Shown here piece after piece: positions 35,709 to 45,356 of a stretch of DNA of 64,000 bases (its first letter is position 1; each line of letters opens with the position of its first letter). A program made the translations under genes and the position numbers. A model generated the notes under the pieces. The model was not told where the DNA came from. It saw nothing but the letters and a program-made list of their open reading frames with translations, and did no database searches. This DNA comes from Flavobacterium sp. UBA7663. Its GTDB lineage: Bacteria; Bacteroidota; Bacteroidia; Flavobacteriales; Flavobacteriaceae. The DNA is taken from assembly GCF_002483315.1 (NCBI RefSeq), contig NZ_DLHR01000015.1, positions 232,957 to 296,956 on the forward strand, given 5' to 3'.

Positions 35709-37502
35709 TTAAATACCCTGCAAATTGGTTAGTGACTTGAAATAAATCGAATTTGATTTTAGTTCATCAAACGTTCCGTATTCAATAATTTCACCTTTCT
35801 TTACTATAAAAATAGTATCTACATTCTTAATAGTTGATAATCGGTGTGCAATGGTAATCATGGTAATAGTCCCTTTTAACCGTATTAAGCTATCTTTCAA
35901 TTCGTTTTCAGTTTCTGAATCTAATGCTGAGGTAGCTTCATCCAAGATTAATAATTCTACATCTCTAAAAAGTTCACGAGCAATTGAAATTCGTTGTCTT
36001 TGTCCACCACTAATAGAGAGCCCAAATTGACCAATTTTAGTATCTAAACCATTAGGCAACTCGTCTATAAATTGTGACAATGATGTTTGTTTGATTACTT
36101 TTTGAAATTTCTCTAAGTTTTTAATGTTTTTTTCCGACCAAAAGGTAATATTTTCAAAAATGGTTCCTTCAAAAATCACGGGTTCTTGAGAAATATATCC
36201 GATTTTATTTCTAACCTCTTGTATTGATAACGTTTCAATATCTTGGTTATTGATAGTGTATTTTCCTTGTGTAAGATGATACAAACCACAAATCACATTC
36301 ACCAACGTTGTTTTTCCACTACCACTTTCACCAACGAACGCAACGGATTGATACTTATTCAATGAAAATTGAATGTTTTTCAAAATTGACTTTTCGCCAA
36401 TTTGTAAACCCGCATTTTCAAATTTCAAATTTTCAAAAGTTGCTATTTTAGTAGTTCCTTGAAATTGCTCCTTATTTGTTTCAATTTCTTTTTCAAAATT
36501 TTGAACATTCTCAATTGAACCATATTTGCTCAAATAGACATTATAACTTGATTGCATTACCATTAAATTTCCCATGGCACGATAAAAAAGTAACAAAACT
36601 ACCATTACACTAGCAATAGAAACATTCAAAAACTTTACTTGAACCAAAATAACAGAACATATAAGAACAACTAACAAAGGTTCTCTCGATGCCATCAGTA
36701 AGGATTCCATTTTACCAATTTTTTTATGGGTAAAATAAATCTCCTCAATTTTATCAACTATTTTTCTTTGAAATTCTTTAATTCTGTTTGTAGCTCTTAA
36801 ATACTTGTAACTGGTTAAATTTTGATTAATCAAACCCGCATTTTGATCAGAAAGTGAAGTGTAAATTTTAGAGAAACCTTTTGTTTTGTTCTGCAATATT
36901 TTGAATAGATAGTGAAAAAGAATTCCAACAATTCCAATTAACAAAGTAAACTCCCAATTAATAAAAAAAGCGACCATTAAATAGGCTATAACAATGATGA
37001 AATTATTAAAACTCTCAAAGTAAAATTTGAATGCATCAGAGAGTACATTCAAATCATTAATTAAAATGTTTTGAATTTTCCCAACATTTGTATTTGTGAA
37101 ATGAATGAAGTTTAAAGAATTAAAACCAGAAACGAGACGTTCTCTTGTATCCTTAACAAATTGAAGTTTTAAATTAATTTGGAATAAAAAAGACAGATAA
37201 TTAAAAAGCCCTTTAACAATAAAAAAAACAATAATTAAACCAATTATAGATGTAAAGCTAATTTGAAGATGAACAACATCAAAAAACCAATGCATAAATC
37301 GACTTAAATTATCTGTATCCGATGTCTCATTATCCAAATTAGTGTATTTGAACAATGAAAAAAACAATGATAACCCAAGACTATCTGCTAAAACCGTTAC
37401 AAAATTTAAAAAGAGAAAAAAAGAGAGCTTAAACCCTACTTTTTTATAGAAATAATAGAAGGATTCAAACTTACTTGCAAGTATGGTTTTTAATTTGTTC
37501 AA
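35709..37502 (-). CDS. ABC exporter, possible lipid-linked glycan flippase (PglK/MsbA-like), TTG start
   Basis: 597 residues, a half-transporter with fused domains. About six membrane helices occupy residues 25-315. The ATPase has Walker A GESGSGKTT, Q-loop ISQEPVIFEGTI, signature LSISGGQRQRISIAREL, Walker B ELLILDEATSALDSETE and the His switch TIAHRLSTI. The family includes PglK, which flips bacillosamine-headed lipid-linked oligosaccharides, and lipid A or peptide exporters. The locus has a bacillosamine module and a Wzy-like polymerase but no MATE-type Wzx, so this ABC protein is the best flippase candidate (inference). The start codon is TTG; no ATG is available near the N terminus. Confidence 0.8.
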   Translation of the reverse strand: MNKLKTILASKFESFYYFYKKVGFKLSFFLFLNFVTVLADSLGLSLFFSLFKYTNLDNETSDTDNLSRFMHWFFDVVHLQISFTSIIGLIIVFFIVKGLFNYLSFLFQINLKLQFVKDTRERLVSGFNSLNFIHFTNTNVGKIQNILINDLNVLSDAFKFYFESFNNFIIVIAYLMVAFFINWEFTLLIGIVGILFHYLFKILQNKTKGFSKIYTSLSDQNAGLINQNLTSYKYLRATNRIKEFQRKIVDKIEEIYFTHKKIGKMESLLMASREPLLVVLICSVILVQVKFLNVSIASVMVVLLLFYRAMGNLMVMQSSYNVYLSKYGSIENVQNFEKEIETNKEQFQGTTKIATFENLKFENAGLQIGEKSILKNIQFSLNKYQSVAFVGESGSGKTTLVNVICGLYHLTQGKYTINNQDIETLSIQEVRNKIGYISQEPVIFEGTIFENITFWSEKNIKNLEKFQKVIKQTSLSQFIDELPNGLDTKIGQFGLSISGGQRQRISIARELFRDVELLILDEATSALDSETENELKDSLIRLKGTITMITIAHRLSTIKNVDTIFIVKKGEIIEYGTFDELKSNSIYFKSLTNLQGI

Positions 37503-37507
37503 AGCTA

Positions 37508-38788
37508 TTATAATCTTCCATCAGCATTATTACCTAAAATACCTTTAACATCATAAACAATTCCATTCTCTTTTAGCAAATGAGCAATATTTAAAGATAA
37601 AAACTCTTTATGCGCTACCCCTAAAACAACTGCATCATATTTAACTGTCGTATCCAATGCAGTATGACAAGTTAAACCATATTCATGTTTTACCTCATCT
37701 GAATTTGCCCAAGGATCATAAATCGTAACTTTTGTACTGTATTCTTCCAATGATTTTACAACATCAACTATTTTGGTATTGCGAACATCAGGACAATTTT
37801 CTTTAAAAGTGAATCCTAACATTAAAATAGTTGCACCATTCACTTTTATATTTTTTCGAATTAAAGTCTTCACCACTTGCGAAGCTACGTACTCGCCCAT
37901 ACTATCGTTCACACGACGACCTGCTAAAATAATTTCAGGATGATAGCCTACTTCTAAAGCTTTTTGAGCTAAATAATAGGGATCAACACCTATACAATGA
38001 CCTCCAACCAAACCGGGTTTGAAAGGTAAAAAGTTCCACTTAGTTCCTGCCGCAGTTAAAACATCATGCGTATTAATTCCTAATAAATTAAAAATCTTAG
38101 CCAATTCATTTACAAAAGCAATATTAATATCACGTTGCGAATTTTCTATTACTTTAGCCGCTTCTGCAACTTTAATTGTAGGCGCCAAATGCGTTCCTGC
38201 AGTAATAACGCTGTTGTATAAAGCATCTACTTTTTTACCAATTTCTGGTGTGGAACCAGCAGTAACTTTTAATATTTTTTCAACCGTATGCTCTTTATCT
38301 CCTGGATTAATTCGTTCTGGAGAATAACCCGCAAAGAAGTCTTCGTTAAACTTTAATCCAGATATTTTTTCTAAAACGGGCACACACTCTTCTTCAGTTA
38401 CCCCTGGATAAACGGTAGATTCATAGATTACAATATCGCCTTTTTTTAGCACTTTAGCAACTGTTTCACTAGCTTTATATAAAGGTGTTAAATCGGGCTT
38501 ATTATGTTTATCTACTGGTGTTGGAACAGTAACTACATAATAATTGCAATCAGCAATATCGGCTAATTGATTAGAACAATATAACCCTTTTTCATGAGAA
38601 GATTTAGCTACTAAAACTGATTTTAGCAAATTCTCTTCTATTTCTAATGTTACATCAATTCCATGATTTAATTCAGAAATACGTTGTTGATTAATATCAA
38701 ATCCTACGACTGAATATTTGGTAGCAAAAAGTCGTGCCAAAGGCAAGCCTACATATCCTAAACCTATTATTGCAATTTTTACACTCAT
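37508..38788 (-). CDS. Nucleotide sugar dehydrogenase (WbpA/TviB-like)
   Basis: 426 residues. NAD-binding start [18 protein letters not shown], the central domain with [15 protein letters not shown] and [18 protein letters not shown], and the catalytic cysteine Cys265 in [17 protein letters not shown], then [18 protein letters not shown] in the C-terminal domain. This subgroup oxidises UDP-N-acetylhexosamines (UDP-GlcNAc or UDP-GalNAc) to uronic acids. The UDP-hexosamine 4-epimerase two genes upstream would supply UDP-GalNAc. The start overlaps the stop of the UDP-glucose dehydrogenase gene by one base. Confidence 0.9.
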   Translation of the reverse strand: MSVKIAIIGLGYVGLPLARLFATKYSVVGFDINQQRISELNHGIDVTLEIEENLLKSVLVAKSSHEKGLYCSNQLADIADCNYYVVTVPTPVDKHNKPDLTPLYKASETVAKVLKKGDIVIYESTVYPGVTEEECVPVLEKISGLKFNEDFFAGYSPERINPGDKEHTVEKILKVTAGSTPEIGKKVDALYNSVITAGTHLAPTIKVAEAAKVIENSQRDINIAFVNELAKIFNLLGINTHDVLTAAGTKWNFLPFKPGLVGGHCIGVDPYYLAQKALEVGYHPEIILAGRRVNDSMGEYVASQVVKTLIRKNIKVNGATILMLGFTFKENCPDVRNTKIVDVVKSLEEYSTKVTIYDPWANSDEVKHEYGLTCHTALDTTVKYDAVVLGVAHKEFLSLNIAHLLKENGIVYDVKGILGNNADGRL

Positions 38789-40179
38789 TATCTTGACCCA
38801 ATTCCTTGGTAAATAAATCCTATTTTTTCTAACTCTTCTTTATTCAATATGTTTCTTCCATCAAAAACAAAGGCTGGTTTTAACATATTGTCATATATTT
38901 TTTGCCAATCATATGCTTTAAACTCGTCCCATTCTGTTAAAACAGCAATTGCATGTGCATTATTACAAGCATCATAAGCGTTAATTGCGACTTGAACACC
39001 TTTTGCGTTTTCTGCTTCTGTACGAGATTCTAAATAATTCAAATCAAACTGAATTTGTTCTTCTCCAACTTTAGGATCATATACAACTACAGTTGCTTGT
39101 TCACTTAACAAATCGTCTGCCACATAAATAGCAGCTGATTCACGTGTGTCATTAGTGTCTTTTTTGAAAGCCCAACCTAGAAATGCTATTTTCTTTCCAG
39201 AAACGGTGTTGTATAAGGTTTTGATTATATTTTTAGCAAAACGACGTTTTTGATGATCGTTCATAATGATTACTTGCTCCCAATAATCTGCCACTTCGTT
39301 TAATCCATAAGATTTAGCTATGTAAACTAGATTCAAAATATCCTTCTGAAAACAAGAACCTCCAAAACCAACAGATGCTTTTAAGAATTTAGGACCAATT
39401 CTACTATCCATTCCAATAGCTTTTGCAACCTCATTTACATCAGCACCTGTTTTTTCACACAATTCGCTCAAGGCGTTAATAGAAGAAACGCGTTGTGCTA
39501 AAAAGGCATTAGCCGTTAATTTTGATAATTCTGAAGACCAAACATTGGTCGTTAAAATTTGATTTTTTGGAACCCAATTTGCATAGACATCAACCAATTG
39601 TTGAATTGCTTCTTGACCTTCAGTAGTTGTATCGCCACCGATTAAAACTCTGTCAGGAGCCAATAAATCTTCTACAGCCGTTCCTTCTGCTAAAAATTCT
39701 GGGTTGGATAAAATTTGAAACTGTACTCCGTTTCCTGTATTATCTAAAATATCTTTAATAGCACTTGCAGTTCTTACCGGCAAAGTTGATTTTTCAACTA
39801 CAATTTTATCGTTTTTTGCTACTCGAGCAATTTGTCGAGCACATAATTCGATATATTTCAAATCGGCTGCCATTCCTTTACCCACACCATAGGTTTTGGT
39901 TGGTGTATTTACAGAAATAAAAATCATTTGTGCTTCGTCTATAGCTTTGTCAACTTCTGTTGAAAAAAATAAATTTCTCCCACGAGCTTCTGCCACAACA
40001 TCACTTAATCCTGGCTCATATATAGGAATATTATTTACGTCTGCATCATTCCAAGCAGCTATTCTCTTTTCGTTTAAGTCGACCACGGTAACTTTTATAT
40101 GTGGACATTTTTGTGCTATAATAGCCATAGTAGGCCCTCCAACATATCCCGCACCGATACAACAAATATTTGTAATCAT
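38788..40179 (-). CDS. ugd: UDP-glucose 6-dehydrogenase (eukaryote-like type)
   Basis: 463 residues. [19 protein letters not shown] binds [33 protein letters not shown] and [17 protein letters not shown] are the features of the longer UGDH type found in animals, plants and many Bacteroidota. The catalytic Cys276 lies in [12 protein letters not shown]. It makes UDP-glucuronate for the polymer. A second, more distant dehydrogenase is encoded immediately downstream, so two different uronic acids may be made. Confidence 0.93.
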   Translation of the reverse strand: MITNICCIGAGYVGGPTMAIIAQKCPHIKVTVVDLNEKRIAAWNDADVNNIPIYEPGLSDVVAEARGRNLFFSTEVDKAIDEAQMIFISVNTPTKTYGVGKGMAADLKYIELCARQIARVAKNDKIVVEKSTLPVRTASAIKDILDNTGNGVQFQILSNPEFLAEGTAVEDLLAPDRVLIGGDTTTEGQEAIQQLVDVYANWVPKNQILTTNVWSSELSKLTANAFLAQRVSSINALSELCEKTGADVNEVAKAIGMDSRIGPKFLKASVGFGGSCFQKDILNLVYIAKSYGLNEVADYWEQVIIMNDHQKRRFAKNIIKTLYNTVSGKKIAFLGWAFKKDTNDTRESAAIYVADDLLSEQATVVVYDPKVGEEQIQFDLNYLESRTEAENAKGVQVAINAYDACNNAHAIAVLTEWDEFKAYDWQKIYDNMLKPAFVFDGRNILNKEELEKIGFIYQGIGSR

Positions 40180-40189
40180 TGTATAAAAT

Positions 40190-41173
40190 TTATTTTTTTA
40201 AATTATTCCAATACCAATTTACCGCTTCTTTCAAACCATCTCTCATGGAGAACTTTGGTTGGTAATTTAGTAGTTTTTTTGCTTTTTCAATACTTGCTAA
40301 TGAGTGTGGAATATCTCCTACTCTATTTTCTCCATAAATAATGGGAACATTTGCGATTTCATTATCGAATTCTGATAAAAAATCTTTCAACGAATTTACT
40401 AATTCATTTAAAGTGGTTCTTTCTCCAAAAGCAGTATTATAAACTGTATTGATTGCCTCTTTATTTTTGGTCAACATTGCCAACTCATTCATTTGTATCA
40501 CGTTATCTATGTAAGTGAAATCGCGAGAAAAATTTCCATCGCCATTAATTACTGGACTTTCATGATTTAGAAATTGGGCTACAAATTTAGGAATTACTGC
40601 GGCATAAGCACCATTTGGGTCTTGATTTCTTCCAAAAACATTGAAATATCGCAATCCAATAGTTTCTATTCCATAGGTTTTACTAAATACATCAGCATAT
40701 AACTCGTTTACATATTTAGTAACAGCATAAGGTGAAAGCGGTTTTCCAATGACTTCTTCAATTTTAGGTAGCTTTTCAGAATCGCCGTAAGTGGAAGAAC
40801 TGGCTGCGTAAATAAATCGTTTTACTTTAGCATTTCTTGACGCAGTTAGCATATTCAAAAATCCAGAAACATTTACTTCATTTGTAGTAATCGGATCATT
40901 AATTGAACGGGGAACACTTCCTAGAGCCGCCTGATGCAATACAAAATCAATTCCCGAAACAGCTTTTTCACAAGTTTCAAAATTTCTAATATCACCTTCA
41001 ATTAAGGTGAAATTTGGATTGGAAAGAAATAATTCAATATTATGATGATGTCCGGTTGAAAAATTATCCAAACAAACCACTTCGTTATGTTCTAAAAAAT
41101 AGGCACACAAATTAGAACCGATAAAACCTGCGCCACCTGTAATAAGTATTTTTTTATTTGAAATTTTTGTCAT
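40190..41173 (-). CDS. SDR-family NDP-sugar 4-epimerase (WbpP-like)
   Basis: 327 residues. NAD site [13 protein letters not shown] (residues 11-23), [11 protein letters not shown] after the second strand, catalytic SSS (125-127) with Tyr149-x3-Lys153 in [13 protein letters not shown], and [20 protein letters not shown] plus [11 protein letters not shown]. The pattern fits UDP-GlcNAc 4-epimerases of the WbpP group; a UDP-glucuronate 4-epimerase is the main alternative. It sits next to two nucleotide-sugar dehydrogenases, with which it would interconvert gluco and galacto forms. Confidence 0.87.
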   Translation of the reverse strand: MTKISNKKILITGGAGFIGSNLCAYFLEHNEVVCLDNFSTGHHHNIELFLSNPNFTLIEGDIRNFETCEKAVSGIDFVLHQAALGSVPRSINDPITTNEVNVSGFLNMLTASRNAKVKRFIYAASSSTYGDSEKLPKIEEVIGKPLSPYAVTKYVNELYADVFSKTYGIETIGLRYFNVFGRNQDPNGAYAAVIPKFVAQFLNHESPVINGDGNFSRDFTYIDNVIQMNELAMLTKNKEAINTVYNTAFGERTTLNELVNSLKDFLSEFDNEIANVPIIYGENRVGDIPHSLASIEKAKKLLNYQPKFSMRDGLKEAVNWYWNNLKK

Positions 41174-41193
41174 GTAGTTTGCCTAAACAGATT

Positions 41194-43659
41194 TTAGCTA
41201 TTCTTTTTAAACTTATCTAGTATTTTTCTCCAACCTGATTTAGGTTGTACCTCATCATGATAAGCTTCACCATAGGCTCCATAGCCATAACCATAGCCGT
41301 ATCCATAGCCGTATCCATATTTAGCTTTGTTTTGAAAACCATTAAATACAATACTTATATTATGCAACTCACCTCTTTTATGCTTATCATTTACAACACT
41401 TAACATCCCTTTCTTAGTATAACCTTGTCGCGTTACATATAATGTTGCATCGCAAAAATGAGCTAATTCTAAGGCATCTGAAACTAATCCTACGGGCGGT
41501 GTATCTAATACAATATAATCGTATTTCGTTTTTAGCTCTGCTATCATTTCTCCCATTGCTTCACTCATTAACAATTCGGAAGGATTTGGAGGTATAGGTC
41601 CAGAAGGAATTACATCTAAATTTTGGATATGAGTTTTTTGAATTACTTCATCAATAGATTTTTGTCCAATTAGATAATTTACAACTCCAGTGATATTATC
41701 AATATTAAAATCTCCAAATATTCTTGGCTTTCTTAAATCTAAACCTACAATTACAGTTTTTTTATCGCTTAATGCAAAAACAGTGGCTAAATTGATGGAA
41801 CAAAATGTTTTCCCTTCTCCACTAACTGAAGAAGTTACCATTAGAATCTTAGAACCTTCTTTTTGTTGTTTTTTATACATGAACTGTAAGGAAGAACGAA
41901 TGGCTCTAAATGATTCTGCTAATGGTGATTTTGGTTTTTCGAAAACCGATAAATTATTATCTGTATTTTTCTTCCCAATTACTCCAATTAAAGGAATGTT
42001 TGTTAATTTTTGAATATCATCAGTTGTATTAATGCTATTATCTAATAATGTAATTACAAACACAATAAGTAAAGGAATTAAAAAACCCAACATCGCAGCC
42101 AAAATATAATTGATGCTTGTTTTAGGTCCTCTCAAGCCACCTCCAACATCTTTTGCTGGATCTAGAAAATTAATATCAGAAATGTTAGCCGCTTTTACAA
42201 TTTCTGCTTCACTTCTTTTTTCTAAAAATGTGCTATATATTTTGTCTTTTAGATTGTACTTTCTAGTAATTTTGATATGCTCTTGTTTATTTTCTGGCAA
42301 TAAACTAGCTTCCCCCTCTGCCTTTGCTATATTTCTATTGATAAGAGAAACATCTAAATTTAATGCGCTTTTTGCACTTGTAATATTTTCTAGAAGTACT
42401 TTTTTAATTGATTCCATTTCTACATCAAACTCAGAAAACATTTTCTTGTTTTTAACAGAATATGACATATTGGCTCTTTCAGCAGATAACTGAATCAATT
42501 TAGCAACATTTCCTAAAACATTTGGGTCATCAATTCCTGCTACAGTTGGCGCTGGAAGTTTTGAATAATCAGTAGTTTTTTCTAAATAATTCTTCAGCAA
42601 ATTATAGTAGGCAATTTTTCTATTAATAGCATCTTTTTCTACATCATACCCTGACAATCTTGCACTCAAAAGTCCGCCTCCACCTTCTTCTTCCAATTCG
42701 AAAATATTTTTACCTCTTCTAAACTCTTTTAATTCATTTTCCGCCTCTTTAATTTGGCCTTCCATTTCTCTCAAAGTACTATCTATGAAAGCAATTGTAT
42801 TGTTGGCAAATTGATTTTTACTTTCTAGCTGAATTTTCCTCAATACATCAACAGTAGTATTTAAATACTCAACAAGTCTGTACTTATTAGGTCCCTCCAT
42901 TTGTAAACGAACAACCGAAAGTGCTTTTGCATCAGCACTAACGTCAATTCCTCTATATGCAGCAACAGTACTATTAAAATCGTCAAAACGAATGAAATAT
43001 TCTTGATTAGTAAAATCAAATGCCTCTGGCTTTATGATTACTTTTAATTTCAAAAATGGTAAATCTACCGATTCATTAATTTTGTAAACCTTACTAAATT
43101 CACCTCCCGAAACATTAACAGGTTTTACACTCAAATCTGAATATTGTACTAATTTAGCAGATGTTGCTTCACCAAAATCAACACTTAATTTGTATTGTGA
43201 AGGTGAAATAAACTTAATTTTTATTAGTTGTCCAAAAAGTTGCCCTTTTGTTTTATCGATTTCTACATAAAAAGGCGCCTCACCATAGGCGTCTTTATAA
43301 TAATATTCACCTTGCTTTAAATACTTGATATAATATTGCAATCTATCTACTACCACTTCATTGTGAGAACGTGATTTCAAGGTCGTAATAATGGTTTGTA
43401 CTTTATCTGAAGTACCACCCCAATTAAAAACTAAACTCGTATTTGAAGTAAAAAAAGGATTATTTTGGTCTTCCACTACTATGAGTGATTCCATACCATA
43501 AATGCTTTCTTTTCTAATATTTACATTGTATGCATAAACAAATGTGATGATTAAAGACAAAACAAACCATTTCCAATACCCTACAATTTTCAAAAGAAAT
43601 CCCTTGAAATCAAACGAATTTTGCGATTCGAAAAAATTAAAATCTTTAGTATCTAGCAT
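41194..43659 (-). CDS. wzc: Wzc-like polysaccharide co-polymerase and tyrosine autokinase, second copy
   Basis: 821 residues. A membrane helix at about residues 31-48, a long periplasmic Wzz/GNVR part with coiled coil, and a second helix at about 515-538 precede the BY-kinase: Walker A SSVSGEGKTFCSINLA (Lys617), Walker A' VGLDLRKPRI, and YDYIVLDTPP. The tail carries seven Tyr-Gly pairs plus further tyrosines (AYGEAYHDE). It differs clearly from the other Wzc (18266-20605) apart from the kinase core. With the Wza five bases upstream it heads the locus. The same CpsB may serve both kinases, as no second phosphatase gene is visible. Confidence 0.92.
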   Translation of the reverse strand: MLDTKDFNFFESQNSFDFKGFLLKIVGYWKWFVLSLIITFVYAYNVNIRKESIYGMESLIVVEDQNNPFFTSNTSLVFNWGGTSDKVQTIITTLKSRSHNEVVVDRLQYYIKYLKQGEYYYKDAYGEAPFYVEIDKTKGQLFGQLIKIKFISPSQYKLSVDFGEATSAKLVQYSDLSVKPVNVSGGEFSKVYKINESVDLPFLKLKVIIKPEAFDFTNQEYFIRFDDFNSTVAAYRGIDVSADAKALSVVRLQMEGPNKYRLVEYLNTTVDVLRKIQLESKNQFANNTIAFIDSTLREMEGQIKEAENELKEFRRGKNIFELEEEGGGGLLSARLSGYDVEKDAINRKIAYYNLLKNYLEKTTDYSKLPAPTVAGIDDPNVLGNVAKLIQLSAERANMSYSVKNKKMFSEFDVEMESIKKVLLENITSAKSALNLDVSLINRNIAKAEGEASLLPENKQEHIKITRKYNLKDKIYSTFLEKRSEAEIVKAANISDINFLDPAKDVGGGLRGPKTSINYILAAMLGFLIPLLIVFVITLLDNSINTTDDIQKLTNIPLIGVIGKKNTDNNLSVFEKPKSPLAESFRAIRSSLQFMYKKQQKEGSKILMVTSSVSGEGKTFCSINLATVFALSDKKTVIVGLDLRKPRIFGDFNIDNITGVVNYLIGQKSIDEVIQKTHIQNLDVIPSGPIPPNPSELLMSEAMGEMIAELKTKYDYIVLDTPPVGLVSDALELAHFCDATLYVTRQGYTKKGMLSVVNDKHKRGELHNISIVFNGFQNKAKYGYGYGYGYGYGYGAYGEAYHDEVQPKSGWRKILDKFKKNS
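41278..41319 (-). repeat. Seven hexamer repeats encoding the Tyr-Gly tail of the second Wzc
   Basis: Seven in-frame hexamers of the type TAYGGN encode (Tyr-Gly)7. The units mix TATGGA, TACGGC, TATGGT and TATGGC, so the array is less uniform at DNA level than the one at 18314-18343. Confidence 0.85.
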
Positions 43660-43664
43660 TTTAA

Positions 43665-44459
43665 TTACAATGTTTTAGACAACACCAATAATGTTGTAAT
43701 TAAAGAAATAGCGGTCATAATAGTTGCTACAGATTGCACCCCTGTAACTCCTGTTCCCCAAGTTTTTTGCTTCAACGGTTTAATTATGATATAATCATTT
43801 GGTTGAATGTAAAAGTAAGGTGAGCTCATAGCGCTTTCGTTTGTCAAATCAATACTATACGTTTCAAATCCATGCGGAAACTTTCTAATAATTTGTACTT
43901 CTCTTCTATTACCTGTTGTAGTTATATCTCCTGAATTGGCAATTGCCTCCATAATAGTTACTCTGTCTTGATATAACACTCCAACTCCTGGACTACCAAT
44001 TTCTCCATTAATAGTATATCGTAATCCAGCTAATTTAACAGTAACGAAAATATTAGCCTCTTTTCTAAAATATTCTTCTAATAATTGTTTTTCAATTTTT
44101 TGTCTAACTTCATCAGCAGTAAAACCTAAAACATTAACTTCTCCTAAAATTGGCACTCTAATATTTCCATGATCATCAACGGTATAGCCATTAAAAAATA
44201 AGGTTTGAGGAGACTGCTGTGTTTGAACCGAACCCGCTGATGATGTAGAAAACATTTCTACTAATTTTTGGTCCAAAGCCTTAATATTAACACTTAAGAT
44301 ATCATTTGTCTGTATTCGGTAAGGTTTAGAAACTTCTTGAGCGACTTTAATAGAATCAGATTTTGACGTAGCATTAGGCTGCAAATATGTCAAATCATTT
44401 GTAGAAATACAAGAAGTGAATAAAACCGAAAACAAGGCAAAAAAAACTATTTTTTTCAT
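43665..44459 (-). CDS. wza: Wza-like polysaccharide export lipoprotein, second copy
   Basis: 264 residues. Signal sequence MKKIVFFALFSVLFTSC puts the lipobox Cys at residue 17. The export domain shows YRIQTNDILSVNIKALDQKL, NIRVPILGEVNVLGFTADEVRQKI, LRYTINGEIGSPGVGVLYQ and GDITTTGNRREVQIIRKF, and a C-terminal hydrophobic segment follows. It would form the outer-membrane pore working with the Wzc just downstream. As the first gene of the minus-strand locus it is the likely start of the main transcript; a candidate promoter lies at 44535-44564. Confidence 0.92.
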   Translation of the reverse strand: MKKIVFFALFSVLFTSCISTNDLTYLQPNATSKSDSIKVAQEVSKPYRIQTNDILSVNIKALDQKLVEMFSTSSAGSVQTQQSPQTLFFNGYTVDDHGNIRVPILGEVNVLGFTADEVRQKIEKQLLEEYFRKEANIFVTVKLAGLRYTINGEIGSPGVGVLYQDRVTIMEAIANSGDITTTGNRREVQIIRKFPHGFETYSIDLTNESAMSSPYFYIQPNDYIIIKPLKQKTWGTGVTGVQSVATIMTAISLITTLLVLSKTL

Positions 44460-44534
44460 GAATAAACTATACTAATAGCATTTGAATTTTGTCATTTTTT
44501 TAAAACAAAACGCAAACCACACTAAATTAGGTAA

Positions 44535-44564
44535 CAAATATAGTTTTTACAATTAAAATAACGA
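44535..44564 (-). promoter_or_regulatory. Candidate promoter at the head of the polysaccharide locus
   Basis: TATATTTG (44542-44535) on the minus strand matches the -7 consensus. At a 19-base spacing the upstream triplet is TCG instead of TTG, so the -33 element is imperfect. It implies a leader of roughly 70 bases before the wza ATG at 44459. Confidence 0.45.
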
Positions 44565-44594
44565 AGTTATTCCTGATTTTTGATTAAAATTTTG

Positions 44595-45215
44595 TCAATA
44601 TGGCTTTATAGAAGTTTCAAACGGAATTCTATTTAACAAACTTCGTCCTAAGGTTACTTCGTCGGCATATTCGAGCTCATCTCCAACTGCAATTCCTCTT
44701 GCAATGGTTGATGTCTTTACTTCATATTCCTTGATTTGTCTGTAAATGTAAAAATTGGTCGTGTCGCCTTCCATCGTAGAACTCAGAGCAAAAATTATTT
44801 CAGAAACATTTCCTCCTTTTACTTTGTCAACAAGTGAAGTAATTTTCAATTGACTTGGCCCAACACCTTCAATAGGAGAAATTTTCCCACCAAGTACATG
44901 ATAAACTCCTTTGAACATTCCTGTGTTTTCTAATGCCATAACATCGCGAACATCTTCCACCACACAAATAATTGATTTATCTCGGGAAGCATTGGAACAA
45001 ATTCCGCAAATATCTGCATCTGAAATGGTATTGCACTCTTTGCAGTATTGAATATCATTACGCATAGCAGTTAAAGCCACTGACAATAGTTCTGTTTGTT
45101 CTGAAGGTTGTTTTAACAAATGTAAAACCAATCGCAATGCCGTTCTTTTACCAATTCCTGGTAATTGAGACATTTCGTTAACTGCATTTTCTAGTAATTT
45201 TGAAGGCAATTCCAT
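44595..45215 (-). CDS. recR: Recombination mediator RecR
   Basis: 206 residues, normal length. Order of parts: helix-hairpin-helix [20 protein letters not shown], a zinc finger with four cysteines ([18 protein letters not shown]), and a Toprim domain with [18 protein letters not shown] and [16 protein letters not shown]. The C terminus has [22 protein letters not shown]. It acts with RecO/RecF to load RecA at gaps. A TAnnTTTG-type box (45227-45220) lies only five bases before the ATG, so a leaderless transcript is possible. It marks the conserved flank of the polysaccharide locus. Confidence 0.97.
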   Translation of the reverse strand: MELPSKLLENAVNEMSQLPGIGKRTALRLVLHLLKQPSEQTELLSVALTAMRNDIQYCKECNTISDADICGICSNASRDKSIICVVEDVRDVMALENTGMFKGVYHVLGGKISPIEGVGPSQLKITSLVDKVKGGNVSEIIFALSSTMEGDTTNFYIYRQIKEYEVKTSTIARGIAVGDELEYADEVTLGRSLLNRIPFETSIKPY

Positions 45216-45233
45216 AGTACAAAAATACAGAAA

Positions 45234-45328
45234 AAGTTCGAAGTTCGAAGTTGGAAGACGGAAGTTTCCTAAAAATAAATGTAAATGAATTTTCTTCTAA
45301 CTTCTCGCCTCAAACTTCTATCTTTTTC
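45234..45328. repeat. Seven-bp-periodic inverted repeat array between recR and the symporter
   Basis: Five heptamers of AAGnnnG type at 45234-45268 (AAGTTCG twice, AAGTTGG, AAGACGG, AAGTTTC), a 25-base AT-rich centre, then five heptamers of the opposite strand's type at 45294-45328 (CTTCTAA, CTTCTCG, CCTCAAA, CTTCTAT, CTTTTTC). The two halves could pair imperfectly. Similar arrays occur at 48467-48487 and 49513-49568. Confidence 0.6.
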
Positions 45329-45356
45329 CTATTTTAGCGCAAATAAAAACCAACAT

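Noticed and set aside
42110..42493. 127-codon plus-strand frame inside the second Wzc gene
   Set aside because: Opposite-strand shadow of a well-supported gene, with no recognisable domain or promoter.
45220..45227. TAnnTTTG-type box just before recR as a formal promoter
   Set aside because: It is only five bases from the ATG and has no TTG at the right spacing; mentioned under recR but not listed.
45285..45356. N-terminal extension of the symporter
   Set aside because: These 24 codons translate the heptamer repeat array; the following ATG gives a normal SSS N terminus.
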